Shown piece by piece: positions 39,146 through 47,683 of a stretch of DNA of 64,000 bases. The first letter of the stretch is position 1. Each line of letters begins with the position of its first letter. A program made the translations under genes and the position numbers. Source of the stretch: Deltaproteobacteria bacterium HGW-Deltaproteobacteria-18 (GTDB lineage: Bacteria; Desulfobacterota; Desulfovibrionia; Desulfovibrionales; Desulfomicrobiaceae); assembly GCA_002841885.1 (NCBI GenBank), contig PHBE01000004.1:124001-188000 (forward strand), given 5' to 3'. The notes below the pieces were generated by a model. That model saw nothing but the letters and a program-made list of their open reading frames with translations, made no database searches and was not told where the DNA came from.

Positions 39146-41444
39146 CAAGACGCCCGACTCCCTCCCCGCCGGCGCGGACGGCCTGTGCCGACGGTTCGCC
39201 TCGATGCCCATCTCCACCAAGCTGCTGCTCGGCTTCGGTCTGCTCGTGGCCCTGACGGTCCTGATTTGCCTTGTCAATGTGCTCGCCTACCGCCAAACAC
39301 AGCACCTCGGAGACACGGTCATCCTGACGTCGAGGACCGCGGACATCGTCGACGAGATGGAGCCTCTCATTACCTGGTACGCCCGGACCGCGGACATCGG
39401 CGTGGCCGAGAAGGCCGCCGCGCTCATCGAGGAGGCCCAGGCCCTGCTGTCCGTCGCCGCCCCGGAAACCATGTCCGGGCAGAGCCCCCGTCCTGGGGAT
39501 CTCACCGGACTCCTGCGCGCCCTGCGCCTGACACTGAGACAATCCGTGCTCCTGAGCGACCAGCGCAGCGCCCTGGAGTCGGCTGTGGCCAAAAGGCAAC
39601 GGGATCTCGTCGAGGCCATCGCGGAGGTGCCGGGCTCCGAGATCCGGGCATCTCTTGCGGCCATTCTCGGCAGGAAAACGGATGGAGTCGAAAGTTCAGT
39701 GGGAAACATCGGCGCGCTTCCGGAACGGCTGGAAGCCATCCAGAAGGCGGCATCACGCCGCGAGGGTCCGGAGGACGACACGGCCATGCGCATTGCTCTG
39801 TTCGGGGTGTACAGCGCCGCAGCCGACTGTCTGGCCAATGTCCGCAAGCTCGAAAATGTGCACGGGCAGGCTGCCACTGTCGCAGCTTCCCTGACCGAGT
39901 CCCATGCAGTCCTTCGCGAACGTGCCCGGAAAAGCCTGCATGACCTGCAGGACGCCCAGGAAGCCGACTACAGGATCAAGAGCCTGCTCTATACGACCAC
40001 GGCGCTGCTGTTGGTCGTCCTCCCCCTGTTCTTCACCTGGTACCTGTCGAAAATCATCGCCGACCCGCTGAAGCGGCTGGTCCAGGTGACCCGCATCATG
40101 GCCGCCGGCCAGCGCACGGAACCCATACCCGTCGCGTCGGCGGACGAATTCGGCGATCTGGGTGCGAGCTTCAACGCCATGATCGAACGGGTGGTCGAGG
40201 ATCAGACAAAGCTGGAGAACATGGTCGCGGCGCGAACCGGTGAACTGCGGGCCGCCAAGGACGCAGCCGAAGAGGCCAACAGGGCCAAGAGCGTGTTCCT
40301 GGCCAACATGAGCCACGAGATCAGAACGCCCCTGAACGGCCTCCTGGGCATGCTCGACATCCTCAAGGCCACGAACCTGGACCAGGAGCAGGCGCGATCT
40401 GCGGACATGGCCATCAGATCGGGCCGCAGGCTGTCCCGGCTGCTGAACGACATTCTGGACCTGTCCCGCATCGAGGCCGGCCGCATGCAGCTGGCCGAGA
40501 AGCCCTTCGACCTCGACGACGTGCTGACGGCCCTGACCGAGACCTTCGGCCCCTTGAGCCGAAACAAGGGCATCCCGCTGGTGCTCGAGGTGGACGCGGG
40601 CGTGCCCAAGTTCCTGATCGGGGACGAAATGAGGGTCCGACAGATTCTCTTCAATCTGGTGGGGAATTCCATGAAATTTTCCGACCACGGGGAAATCCGG
40701 GTCGGGGTGAGCGCCCTCAGGCCCCTGAACGAAAACACGGCCCGCCTGCTCTTCGTGGTCTCGGACAACGGCATCGGCATCCCGGACAACCGCCTGAGCC
40801 ACCTGGGGAAACCCTTCGTGCAGGTCGCCGGCAGTTTCACGCGCAGGGAACAGGGAGCCGGCCTGGGGCTGTCCATCTGCAGGCACCTGGTCGACGTCAT
40901 GGGCGGGACGCTGGCCCTGGACAGCGAGGAGGGACAGGGGACATCCGCGTACGTCATGCTCCCCCTGGCCGTGAACACGGCCGAAGAGTCCGGGACGAAG
41001 CCTCCCTCGGAGACAAGCGGCGAAGCCGTAGACAGCCTCGATATCCTTCTGGTGGAGGACGACGAAATAAACCGAATGGCGGCCTCGGCCATGCTGCAAC
41101 GACTCGGACACAGGGTCCGGACCGCCACCAACGGTGCCGCGGCCATGGACATGCTCCGCGAAGCCCGCTTCGACTGCGTCTTCATGGACATCCAGATGGA
41201 CGTCATGGACGGCGTCGAGGCCACGCGGCGCATTCGCGCGGACGCGTCCGGAGACTTCGACCCGGGCATCCCCATCGTGGCCATGACCGCCTATGCCATG
41301 CCCGGCGAACGCCAGCTTTTTCAGGAAGCGGGCATGGACTTGTACCTCTCCAAACCCGTGGAGAGGAAAATGCTGCAAGATACGCTGCGCAGGCTTCAGG
41401 AAGCCGTGCGCCGCAGGCACTCGTCAGAGCGCCCTTCTGCGTGA
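39114..41444 (+). CDS. Membrane hybrid histidine kinase paired with the binding lipoprotein
   Basis: 776 residues: membrane segment ~37-60, a helical periplasmic region ~60-290, second membrane segment ~295-315, HAMP ~315-370 ([16 protein letters not shown]), DHp with His401 in [11 protein letters not shown], ATPase domain ([26 protein letters not shown]), then a receiver with Asp692 in [11 protein letters not shown] and Lys in YLSKPVE. It resembles TorS-like kinases that read periplasmic binding proteins. GAGG before the ATG at 39114 supports this start; the in-frame ATG at 39138, overlapping the lipoprotein stop, is the alternative. No DNA-binding output partner is adjacent. Confidence 0.88.
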   Translation: MPRSATSLMNSKTPDSLPAGADGLCRRFASMPISTKLLLGFGLLVALTVLICLVNVLAYRQTQHLGDTVILTSRTADIVDEMEPLITWYARTADIGVAEKAAALIEEAQALLSVAAPETMSGQSPRPGDLTGLLRALRLTLRQSVLLSDQRSALESAVAKRQRDLVEAIAEVPGSEIRASLAAILGRKTDGVESSVGNIGALPERLEAIQKAASRREGPEDDTAMRIALFGVYSAAADCLANVRKLENVHGQAATVAASLTESHAVLRERARKSLHDLQDAQEADYRIKSLLYTTTALLLVVLPLFFTWYLSKIIADPLKRLVQVTRIMAAGQRTEPIPVASADEFGDLGASFNAMIERVVEDQTKLENMVAARTGELRAAKDAAEEANRAKSVFLANMSHEIRTPLNGLLGMLDILKATNLDQEQARSADMAIRSGRRLSRLLNDILDLSRIEAGRMQLAEKPFDLDDVLTALTETFGPLSRNKGIPLVLEVDAGVPKFLIGDEMRVRQILFNLVGNSMKFSDHGEIRVGVSALRPLNENTARLLFVVSDNGIGIPDNRLSHLGKPFVQVAGSFTRREQGAGLGLSICRHLVDVMGGTLALDSEEGQGTSAYVMLPLAVNTAEESGTKPPSETSGEAVDSLDILLVEDDEINRMAASAMLQRLGHRVRTATNGAAAMDMLREARFDCVFMDIQMDVMDGVEATRRIRADASGDFDPGIPIVAMTAYAMPGERQLFQEAGMDLYLSKPVERKMLQDTLRRLQEAVRRRHSSERPSA

Positions 41445-41476
41445 CGTGACGGCCGGTCCGCCACCGGATCAGCCGA

Positions 41477-41836
41477 TCAGACCAGTCCGGATATCCGCCT
41501 GAGCCTCGTAACGACCTGCTCGCCGTGTTCGCTTGTCGGCATGGCGGGCACCGCGCACAGCACTCCAAGGCCTTCGCTGTCCTCATGAAACGCGTCCTCG
41601 CCCATGTCCGTGATCACCACGGTGTTGAGCATGGCGTTGACGCGCAGCAGATCCATCAGAAACGCCTTGTAGTCCATGCCCGGTGTCATGGCGTCGACGA
41701 CGACGCCTCCCCAGTTCCCGGCTCCGGCCCGGTTCAGGACATCTGTGGCTTCTTCCGCCCAATCGATGTCCACACCGAGGCCGCGGACGAAATCCTCCAG
41801 GGATTCCCGGCGCCCGGTCAGAATGACCACCTTCAT
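41477..41836 (-). CDS. Degenerate receiver-like protein
   Basis: 119 residues with a receiver-like strand-helix pattern: MKVVILTGRRES, then GVVVDAMTPGMDYKAF, where Asp48 could be the phosphoacceptor, then NTVVITDMGED and VLCAVPAMPTS. The N-terminal acidic pair of true receivers is replaced by TGRRE, and no Lys is seen at the usual place, so normal phosphorylation is doubtful. GGAGG precedes the ATG. It lies downstream of the ORP-type cluster on the same strand, but a terminator (41857-41892) separates it. Confidence 0.65.
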   Translation of the reverse strand: MKVVILTGRRESLEDFVRGLGVDIDWAEEATDVLNRAGAGNWGGVVVDAMTPGMDYKAFLMDLLRVNAMLNTVVITDMGEDAFHEDSEGLGVLCAVPAMPTSEHGEQVVTRLRRISGLV

Positions 41837-41856
41837 GGCTCCCTCCTTGATTCGGG

Positions 41857-41892
41857 AAAAAAGGCCGGGCCTCCGCAGGCAAGGACCCGGCC
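41857..41892 (-). terminator. Rho-independent terminator after the ORP-type cluster
   Basis: On the minus strand GGCCGGG pairs with CCCGGCC and is followed by six T. Confidence 0.75.
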
Positions 41893-41903
41893 AGGGAGGA
41901 TGG

Positions 41904-42281
41904 CTAGTGTCCGCCGCCGCAGGTGTATTCCTGGGTGAAGGGAACCAGCGCGCCCTTCAGGAGCGCGTCCACGGCCGTTCCGACACTCGGCGCGCCGGCA
42001 CCGTAATAAACCTGGATGCCGACCTGATTGAAACCCATGAGCGGGCGCATGCCCATGCCGCCGGCGATGAGCAGGTTCACGCCGTTGCCGGCCAGATGCT
42101 GGACCGGGGCCATGCAGCCGCCCTGCTGGTGCGGCACGTTGGGTAGAGTGCTGACCGCAGTGACGGCACCGTTTTCCACGTCGATGATGGTGTAGAGGTC
42201 ACAATGCCCGAAATGAGCGCCGACCTCCGCTTCCAGCCCCCCGGGAACAGTAGAAGGGACCGCGATTCTCGCCTTTTCCAT
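41904..42281 (-). CDS. NifX/NifB-like protein (orange-protein type)
   Basis: 125 residues of the dinitrogenase cofactor family: RIAVPSTVPGGLEAEVGAHF near the start, GCMAPVQHLAGNGVNLLIAG in the middle, and a CGGGH C-terminus. Small proteins of this kind bind metal-sulfur clusters; the orange protein of Desulfovibrio carries a Mo-Cu-S cluster. It is the last gene of a minus-strand unit with two MinD-type ATPases and DUF134 proteins, the known company of orange-protein genes. Cluster binding is inferred; the sequence alone does not show the metal. Confidence 0.78.
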   Translation of the reverse strand: MEKARIAVPSTVPGGLEAEVGAHFGHCDLYTIIDVENGAVTAVSTLPNVPHQQGGCMAPVQHLAGNGVNLLIAGGMGMRPLMGFNQVGIQVYYGAGAPSVGTAVDALLKGALVPFTQEYTCGGGH

Positions 42282-42301
42282 ACTCTCTCCTTATTTGTGA
42301 A

Positions 42302-43174
42302 TTATCTATTCAAAAGCCCTTGGATGGTCGTCCAGGCATGTCGCACATGGAGACCGAAATCTGTATCGCCGCCTTCCGTAGCAGCCTGACGGCGGACCAT
42401 GGCCCTGGTCACCTCGTTGTCGTGGGGCAGGCGTCCGGCCAGCGTGTAGCCCATTTCCCGGCACAAAGTCTCGATGCGCGCGGTTTGTTCAGCGTTGAGG
42501 TCAAACTTGTTGACGATCACCGCGACCTTGATGCGGAAATGATCGCACAGGGCCGCCACGCGCTCCAGATCGTGCACACCCGACGGCGTAGGTTCGGTGA
42601 CGATCACGGCCAGGGTGGCTTGGGACAGGGAGCTGATGACCGGGCAGCCGATGCCCGGTGAGCCGTCACACAAAATCAGGTCATGGCCGTACGCCTCGGC
42701 CAATCGCCGCGCCTCCTTCTTGAGTTCGTTGACCAGCCGCCCGGAATTTTCCTGGCCCGGAAAAAGCTGGGCGTGGACCATGGGCCCGAAACGCGTGTCG
42801 CTCACATACCATGCGCCGCAATGGCGGGACGGAAAATCGATGGCCGTTTCCGGGCAGAAGGCCACACAGACCTTGCACCCCTCGCAGCGTGCAGGATCGA
42901 TCCGGTATGCATCGCCGTCGGCCGCCACCGCGCCAAAACGGCACATGGACAGACAAGTTCCGCATCCGGAGCAGCGATCCTCAGCAATGACGGCCTCGTG
43001 CCCGGAATAAAACGCCTCCTCGCGCACAACCTTGGGAGCAAGGAGCAGGTGCATGTCAGGGGCGTCCACATCCAGGTCGCAGATGACCTTGTTCTCGGCC
43101 AGATGGGCGAAGGCCGCCGTGAGGGAAGTCTTGCCCGTTCCTCCCTTGCCGCTGATCACGACAATCTCATGCAT
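42302..43174 (-). CDS. MinD/Mrp-type ATPase with ferredoxin insert (second)
   Basis: 290 residues. Deviant Walker A SGKGGTGKTS at the N-terminus, then two 4Fe-4S motifs inserted near residues 65-110 (CSGCGTCLSMC, CEGCKVCVAFCPE), then CDGSPGIGCPVISS and VTEPTPSGVHDLERV. Proteins of this layout are coded with orange protein in Desulfovibrio and form a complex with it. Possible roles are metal-cluster assembly or link to cell division. Its start overlaps the end of the upstream ATPase gene by 8 bases. Confidence 0.88.
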   Translation of the reverse strand: MHEIVVISGKGGTGKTSLTAAFAHLAENKVICDLDVDAPDMHLLLAPKVVREEAFYSGHEAVIAEDRCSGCGTCLSMCRFGAVAADGDAYRIDPARCEGCKVCVAFCPETAIDFPSRHCGAWYVSDTRFGPMVHAQLFPGQENSGRLVNELKKEARRLAEAYGHDLILCDGSPGIGCPVISSLSQATLAVIVTEPTPSGVHDLERVAALCDHFRIKVAVIVNKFDLNAEQTARIETLCREMGYTLAGRLPHDNEVTRAMVRRQAATEGGDTDFGLHVRHAWTTIQGLLNR

Positions 43175-44036
43175 GATCCCCCTCCTTGGTCAGGCTCGCC
43201 AGGATGCTGCACAGTCCAGCGAACTGCTCCTTCAACCCCTCGTCAAGCTCGGCCAGAACGTGGCCCCTGGAATAGTGTTCCGCGATGTCGCGGCGGTAGG
43301 GAATCTCGGCCACGATCGGCAGACCGTGCTCCCGGCAGAAGTCGTAGACCCGCCCGTCGCCCAGACCGGCGCGGTTGACGACCACGGCCATGGGCTTGCC
43401 GAGCGGCGAGAACGCCTCCCAGGCCAAGGTGAAATCATAGAAGCCGAAAGGTGTGGGTTCGGTGACCAGCACGATGACATCACTGTCGGCCACGGCGCAC
43501 ATGGCCGGGCAGCTCACGCCCGGAGGCGCGTCGATGAGGATGTCCGCACCTTGAAGCTCCGCCTCGGCCGTCACGCGCACCCGCACATGGCGCATGAGCG
43601 GCGGACTCATGGCCTCGCCGACGCGCAGCCGCCCGGTCAGGCAGGAGATCCGGCCCCTGGCCGATCCCCGCTCCATGACGCCCAGTTCACGGGTGGTCAC
43701 CCCGATGGCCCCTTCTGGGCAGATCGCCATGCACCCGCCGCAGCCGTGGCACATCTCGGGAAAGGTCAGGATGGCTTTGCCCATGACCGCGATGGCCTTG
43801 AACTGGCACAGCTCGGCGCACGCACGGCAGAATGTGCACCTGGTCTCGTCCACTTCCGGAACTTCCAGAGTCACAGTTTCGATTTCCGTGATCTGCGGTT
43901 TCAAAAACAGATGCAGATTGGGCTCGTCCACATCAAGATCCACGGCCATCACGACTTTCGGCCACGACACGGCCAGGGAGGCCGTGACTGTTGTCTTGCC
44001 TGTGCCGCCCTTGCCGCTCGCGACTGCTACAATCAT
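43167..44036 (-). CDS. MinD/Mrp-type ATPase with ferredoxin insert (first)
   Basis: 289 residues, paralogue of the next gene. Walker A ASGKGGTGKTT, 4Fe-4S motifs CTFCRACAELC and CHGCGGCMAICPE near residues 62-105, then IDAPPGVSCPAM and VTEPTPFGFYDF. AGGA precedes the ATG. The pair probably works as a heterodimer in the orange-protein-like complex. It lies 9 bases after the DUF134-NifX gene. Confidence 0.88.
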   Translation of the reverse strand: MIVAVASGKGGTGKTTVTASLAVSWPKVVMAVDLDVDEPNLHLFLKPQITEIETVTLEVPEVDETRCTFCRACAELCQFKAIAVMGKAILTFPEMCHGCGGCMAICPEGAIGVTTRELGVMERGSARGRISCLTGRLRVGEAMSPPLMRHVRVRVTAEAELQGADILIDAPPGVSCPAMCAVADSDVIVLVTEPTPFGFYDFTLAWEAFSPLGKPMAVVVNRAGLGDGRVYDFCREHGLPIVAEIPYRRDIAEHYSRGHVLAELDEGLKEQFAGLCSILASLTKEGDHA

Positions 44037-44045
44037 GAGCGCATC

Positions 44046-44738
44046 CTATTTGTTAGGGGCATCAGCGAAGTCGACCTTGCCGTCCCTGTAGAGGGCCACG
44101 GCCTCGGCCACGGTCATGTTGTCCAGATTCTGGCCGATCTTGACCCCGCCTGCCTTGAGTGCGGCGAAAGCCTTGGGGCCGACATATCCGGTCAGCAGCA
44201 CTCCGGCCCCGGCATTGACAATGTTCTCGGCGGCCTGGATGCCCGCCCCATGACTCATGGTCTGGGAGGCGCCGTTGTCCACATAGGTCGAAGCCATGGT
44301 TTCAACGTCGACAACGACAAAACCCCCGGCCCGTCCAAAACGGGGATCAACGCGATCGGTCATGTTCGGGCCTTCGCTGGTTACTGCGATTCTGGTCATA
44401 TAAAGCTCCTTGTCGCGGGCCGCGATACGGTCCGGGTATAGTTGCGCGCATGACACGCCGGCATCGTTGGCGATGTACAAAGCCAGGCCCTCGACCAGGG
44501 CCCTGGCTACGGTGCGCCGGGCATCGCCGAGAATCCGCCCGAACGTGTGACGGGACACATGCATGCGCTCCGCGCCATCCTCCATGCCCAGGCCCTCGTA
44601 ATCGGAAAGACGCAGGGCCTCGAACCCGTCCATGGGCATATACACTTCCGTCAGTTCGCGCAGGGGAATTCCCTGCGGTTTGAAAAACGACGCCTTGGGG
44701 CATCCTTCAATGCGGCGACATTTTCTTGGTCGTGGCAT
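44046..44738 (-). CDS. DUF134-NifX fusion protein
   Basis: 230 residues. Residues 1-~100 form a DUF134 domain (MPRPRKCRRIEGCP, DGFEALRLSDYEGLGMEDGA, RMHVSRHTFGRILGDAR), which contains a predicted HTH. Residues ~113-230 form a NifX-like domain (TRIAVTSEGPNM, DPRFGRAGGFVVVD, GVLLTGYVGPKAF). Inside the frame, AAGGAG stands 6 bases before ATG 44399, exactly at the domain border. The NifX part could therefore also be made alone (44046-44399, 117 residues). GGAGG precedes the outer ATG. The DUF134 part may regulate the cluster. Confidence 0.85.
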   Translation of the reverse strand: MPRPRKCRRIEGCPKASFFKPQGIPLRELTEVYMPMDGFEALRLSDYEGLGMEDGAERMHVSRHTFGRILGDARRTVARALVEGLALYIANDAGVSCAQLYPDRIAARDKELYMTRIAVTSEGPNMTDRVDPRFGRAGGFVVVDVETMASTYVDNGASQTMSHGAGIQAAENIVNAGAGVLLTGYVGPKAFAALKAGGVKIGQNLDNMTVAEAVALYRDGKVDFADAPNK

Positions 44739-44751
44739 GGCACCTCCGTTT

Positions 44752-44765
44752 TGCTCAAACGAGCA
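44752..44765. promoter_or_regulatory. Candidate operator before the DUF134-NifX gene
   Basis: TGCTC-AAAC-GAGCA is a perfect inverted repeat 14-27 bases upstream of the ATG. It is a possible binding site for one of the DUF134 proteins. Confidence 0.3.
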
Positions 44766-44766
44766 T

Positions 44767-45006
44767 TTATTCCTCGGACTTCACTGTGTCAATCCCCGGA
44801 GAAGCCGAAGCCTTGTCATCCGTCAGACAGGATCCGTCACGACGCCCGCGCCCCTGTCCGGCTCCACCCTGGGCGCCGGCTCCGGCGCCGCACCCGGGAC
44901 GCTTTCCGCGACATCCACCACCCTGTCCGCCCTGGCCTCGACCGCCCTGGCCTCGTCCACCGCCGCCTTGTCCTCGTCCACCACCCTGTCCTGTTCGTCC
45001 TGGCAT
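44767..45006 (-). CDS. Small Gly/Arg-rich protein overlapping the DUF134 gene
   Basis: 79 residues from an ATG preceded by GGGAG at 7 bases, in a different frame from the DUF134 gene it overlaps. The sequence begins MPGRTGQGGGRGQGGGGRGQ and continues Gly-rich, with two Cys, then a plain C-terminus (DGSCLTDDKASASPGID). It resembles the small Gly-rich proteins that often accompany DUF134/NifX/MinD clusters. Alternatively it is the true tail of the DUF134 protein after a frameshift. See 44823-45386. Confidence 0.45.
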   Translation of the reverse strand: MPGRTGQGGGRGQGGGGRGQGGRGQGGQGGGCRGKRPGCGAGAGAQGGAGQGRGRRDGSCLTDDKASASPGIDTVKSEE

Positions 45007-45386
45007 GATCGCGCTCCCTGAATTTGCCCCATACCCTTGGCGCAGCTCTTGCCACGCGTGCAACATGGGGTCGTTTTTTCAAAATCCACACCCGTGACGG
45101 TGTGCTCTCCGTCAATATCTATGCGTATGGCCCAGCCACGCGAGAGGGCCCGCGCCGTCTGGGTCCGGGCCTCTCCTAGAATGCGGCACAGGGTTGGCCG
45201 GGAGACCTGCATCCGCGCCGCGGCATCCGCCTGGCTCATCCCTTCGCCGTCCACCAAGCGCATGGCTTCGAAACCATCGAGACCCAGCACCACCCCGTGA
45301 AGTTGCCCCATGGGAACACCCACGGGCTTGAAAATCGTCACGGCAGGCACATCGGCCACAAACCTGCATTTTCTCCTGCGTCCCAC
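44823..45386 (-). CDS. DUF134 protein
   Basis: 187 residues. Residues 1-~105 form a DUF134 domain (MGRRRKCRFVADVP, LDGFEAMRLVDGEGMSQADA, RMQVSRPTLCRILGEAR) with a predicted HTH, followed by a Cys cluster (CCTRGKSCAKGMG). The last ~60 residues in this frame are an unusual Asp/Glu/Ala/Val tail (RVVDEDKAAVDEARAVEARA), while another frame of the same DNA gives a typical Gly-rich tail. Either the tail is genuine, or a frameshift near 45000 hides the normal C-terminus. It is the first gene of the minus-strand cluster and probably a regulator. Confidence 0.8.
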   Translation of the reverse strand: MGRRRKCRFVADVPAVTIFKPVGVPMGQLHGVVLGLDGFEAMRLVDGEGMSQADAAARMQVSRPTLCRILGEARTQTARALSRGWAIRIDIDGEHTVTGVDFEKTTPCCTRGKSCAKGMGQIQGARSCQDEQDRVVDEDKAAVDEARAVEARADRVVDVAESVPGAAPEPAPRVEPDRGAGVVTDPV

Positions 45387-45589
45387 GCGCCCCCCCTTGT
45401 TTTATAATGAAACCATGTTCAAAATGCCCCCGCCAACCCGGTATGTCAACAGGCACGTCAACAAAACCGGACTCACTTTGCAAAAAATGACTCTCCGACC
45501 GGAATTCAATTGAGGAAGGCTGGGCGGTAGTAAACGGCAAGATATCGACGAAGGGGAACTGAAAAGATCAAAAAGAAAACAATGCGAGG

Positions 45590-46570
45590 TCAGTCAAAAA
45601 AATGGGCGTCGCCCCGAATTGTTTCGGGAAGAAGAATGTCAAACCGCTCCAGTTGCTTCCGGCTGAAGTAAAATTGTCCCACTCTGTCCGTCAAGAATGG
45701 AGCGCTCTGAGGCAAAAACGTTCCTTCCAGAATTCCACGGGCTATCTCCCCGGCGAGGCGCCCATGCTCCGTGCCCAACAGCACCAGTGCGCCGGTGAAA
45801 CCATCTTCACCGACAGTGTAATCCTGATTAGAGAAGACCGGGACCGGACTGTTGGCGGATGTCCACGAAACCACGACCGGGATGTCGATATAGCCTTCAG
45901 GTCCCCGCAAAGCGTGAAAAGTGGGCGTGAGCAAAAAATCATAATCCGAAGCCTTGCGAACCCGATCTTGCCAGTCGGCCCAGTCCGAGGCCACGTGAAA
46001 TTCCACGTACAGCTTTCCGACGTGGATAGACGCGCGGCCCTGAAAAACCAGATCTATAATGGAATCCGAAGTCAGGCTACTGTCCAGCAACACGAGGACG
46101 CGACGGGCCAGGGGCATGATTTCGGTCAGATGCCGCAGCCAGGGGGTCACCGGGGTGCGTTCCAACACCCCTGCCATATTGCGGGGCAGTTTCGAAAAGT
46201 AGTTGCGCGGATTGTTGTTGATGCCGAAATAGACAATCGGAGTGTCTGTTTCCGCCACTCGCGGACCGAGCATACTCAATGCGTCGTCGTCTCCGAGCAT
46301 GACCAGATCGGGTTCGATGCTTTCAAAAGCTTCCCAGGCCCTGCTCGCGCTCAATGCAAAATCCGATTCGGGAATTCGCTTGGTATCCATGAAGAAGGAG
46401 CGGACATCAAATCCTCCGCCCAGGGCCTTGCGAATGCCTTCCTCACATTGGGCGGTCCAGGTCAGCACAGGGTGATAACTTTCGATGATCAGGACCACTG
46501 GCGTCCGGGCCAGGGCGACCGTTCCAAAAAAAACGAACACAAGGCAACACGCCACTCGGACACCCAGCAT
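45590..46570 (-). CDS. Periplasmic ABC-type substrate-binding protein
   Basis: 326 residues with a signal peptide (cleavage near residue 21, VALA-RT). GGAGG before the ATG at 46570 decides the start. The body is a two-lobed type I binding fold of the uncharacterised ABC substrate-binding group: PVVLIIESYHP near the start, LVMLGDDDALSM near 85, IVYFGINNNPRNYF near 112, RVLVLLDSSLTSD near 160 and PVVVSWTSANSPVPVFSN near 240. No transporter or kinase gene is adjacent, so it could serve a transporter elsewhere or a sensor. The ligand is unknown. Confidence 0.75.
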   Translation of the reverse strand: MLGVRVACCLVFVFFGTVALARTPVVLIIESYHPVLTWTAQCEEGIRKALGGGFDVRSFFMDTKRIPESDFALSASRAWEAFESIEPDLVMLGDDDALSMLGPRVAETDTPIVYFGINNNPRNYFSKLPRNMAGVLERTPVTPWLRHLTEIMPLARRVLVLLDSSLTSDSIIDLVFQGRASIHVGKLYVEFHVASDWADWQDRVRKASDYDFLLTPTFHALRGPEGYIDIPVVVSWTSANSPVPVFSNQDYTVGEDGFTGALVLLGTEHGRLAGEIARGILEGTFLPQSAPFLTDRVGQFYFSRKQLERFDILLPETIRGDAHFFD

Positions 46571-47029
46571 GGACGCCTCCATTTTTACTCCGGGCACGAC
46601 CAGCTTGAGGAGGTGCCCGAGGAAAATCTACGCATATTCAATTTTTACAGATTTAAAAAAAATTTAACCTTTCTGTATGGACAACGCAAGAAGAGGTCTT
46701 CTTTTTTCACCGCACTTCGCAACTTTTAATGCCGAAGCAACGAAAGTTGCGAGGAGCTCACTGCGTCGTTTCCAGGGACCCTGCTGTATGAAGCCGCGAT
46801 TTATCAACAAAAGTTGCTTTATCGCTTCCCGATTCTACCAGAACCACGCATTGACCATAAAATCAGCCTGCCGCAAAAAAACTGCCGACAAGCACTTAAT
46901 TTTCTGAAATTATTCAATATTAATTTACGTTCGCACACTATCCGAAGCCTTTTTTGCACGACTGCCTCCTTTTGGCACGAACCTTTCTAAGAGGAGAACA
47001 TTCCCGCACACGACGAAAAAGGAGCAATC
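46571..47029. other. AT-rich intergenic region between divergent genes
   Basis: No supported gene. It should hold promoters for the minus-strand binding protein and the plus-strand Liv unit; only the sigma-54-like element at 46973-46988 stands out. Confidence 0.5.
46973..46988 (+). promoter_or_regulatory. Candidate sigma-54 promoter of the Liv/acyl-CoA unit
   Basis: TGGCACGAACCTTTCT has a perfect -24 element and correct spacing, but the -12 reads TTTC instead of TTGC. It lies about 40 bases before the first gene of a unit that codes its own sigma-54 activator. Confidence 0.4.
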
Positions 47030-47683
47030 ATGTTTGTCGGGCTCAAAATGCTTAATAATTTCATAGCGATGCCACCTGAAGCACTCGTCGAGGACGCACA
47101 GCGGCTCATGGATGAGCAGCAACTCTGGATGCTGTTCGTGGTCAAGGACGGAAAACTGATCGGGTACGTCCGCACCGAAGACATCAGCGCCGCCATGCCC
47201 TCCCTGGTCACGGGCCTGGACAAACACGAGATCAACTATCTCCTGTCCAAGCTCACGGTCGGGCGGATCATGCGCAAGGACATCACGCCCGTCACCCCCG
47301 AGACGGAGATCGAGGCCGCGGCCATGCTCATGCACGCCAAGAACCTGGCAGGTCTGGCCGTGGTAAACGCCGACGGCGACCTCATCGGCTACATCAACCG
47401 TACCATCATGCTCGAAGTGCTGGCCGAAGAGATGGGTTACGGCAAGGGCGGTTCGCGCATCGTTTTCGAAGTCGTGGACCGTCCCGGCGTGCTGCGTGAA
47501 GTCTCGGGCATCATCGACTCCATGGGTTATTCCATCATCTCCACCGGCACCTTCACGCACCGGGAGCGGCGCATGGTCGTCATCCGCGTGGACACGCCCA
47601 ACCCTTCGTCCATCGCGGCCGCACTGCAGAAAGCCGGATACGACGTGGTCGGACCCGAGGATTTCAAGCATGAATGGCAGTAG
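47030..47683 (+). CDS. CBS-ACT domain protein
   Basis: 217 residues. Two CBS motifs (about 7-62 and 78-135, with LFVVKDGKLIGYV and LAVVNADGDLIGYI) are followed by an ACT domain (about 142-210, IVFEVVDRPGVLREVSGII). CBS pairs sense adenine nucleotides and ACT domains sense amino acids or other small ligands, so it is probably a cytosolic allosteric sensor. AAGGAG precedes the ATG. It heads the Liv/acyl-CoA unit, and the next gene starts inside its last codons. Confidence 0.88.
   Translation: MFVGLKMLNNFIAMPPEALVEDAQRLMDEQQLWMLFVVKDGKLIGYVRTEDISAAMPSLVTGLDKHEINYLLSKLTVGRIMRKDITPVTPETEIEAAAMLMHAKNLAGLAVVNADGDLIGYINRTIMLEVLAEEMGYGKGGSRIVFEVVDRPGVLREVSGIIDSMGYSIISTGTFTHRERRMVVIRVDTPNPSSIAAALQKAGYDVVGPEDFKHEWQ

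Noticed and set aside
39753-41420. Open frame of 555 residues on the minus strand
   Set aside because: Antisense to the hybrid kinase with shadow composition.
46677-46907. Plus-strand frame of 76 residues in the AT-rich gap
   Set aside because: No ribosome-binding site and no similarity recognised; likely chance.
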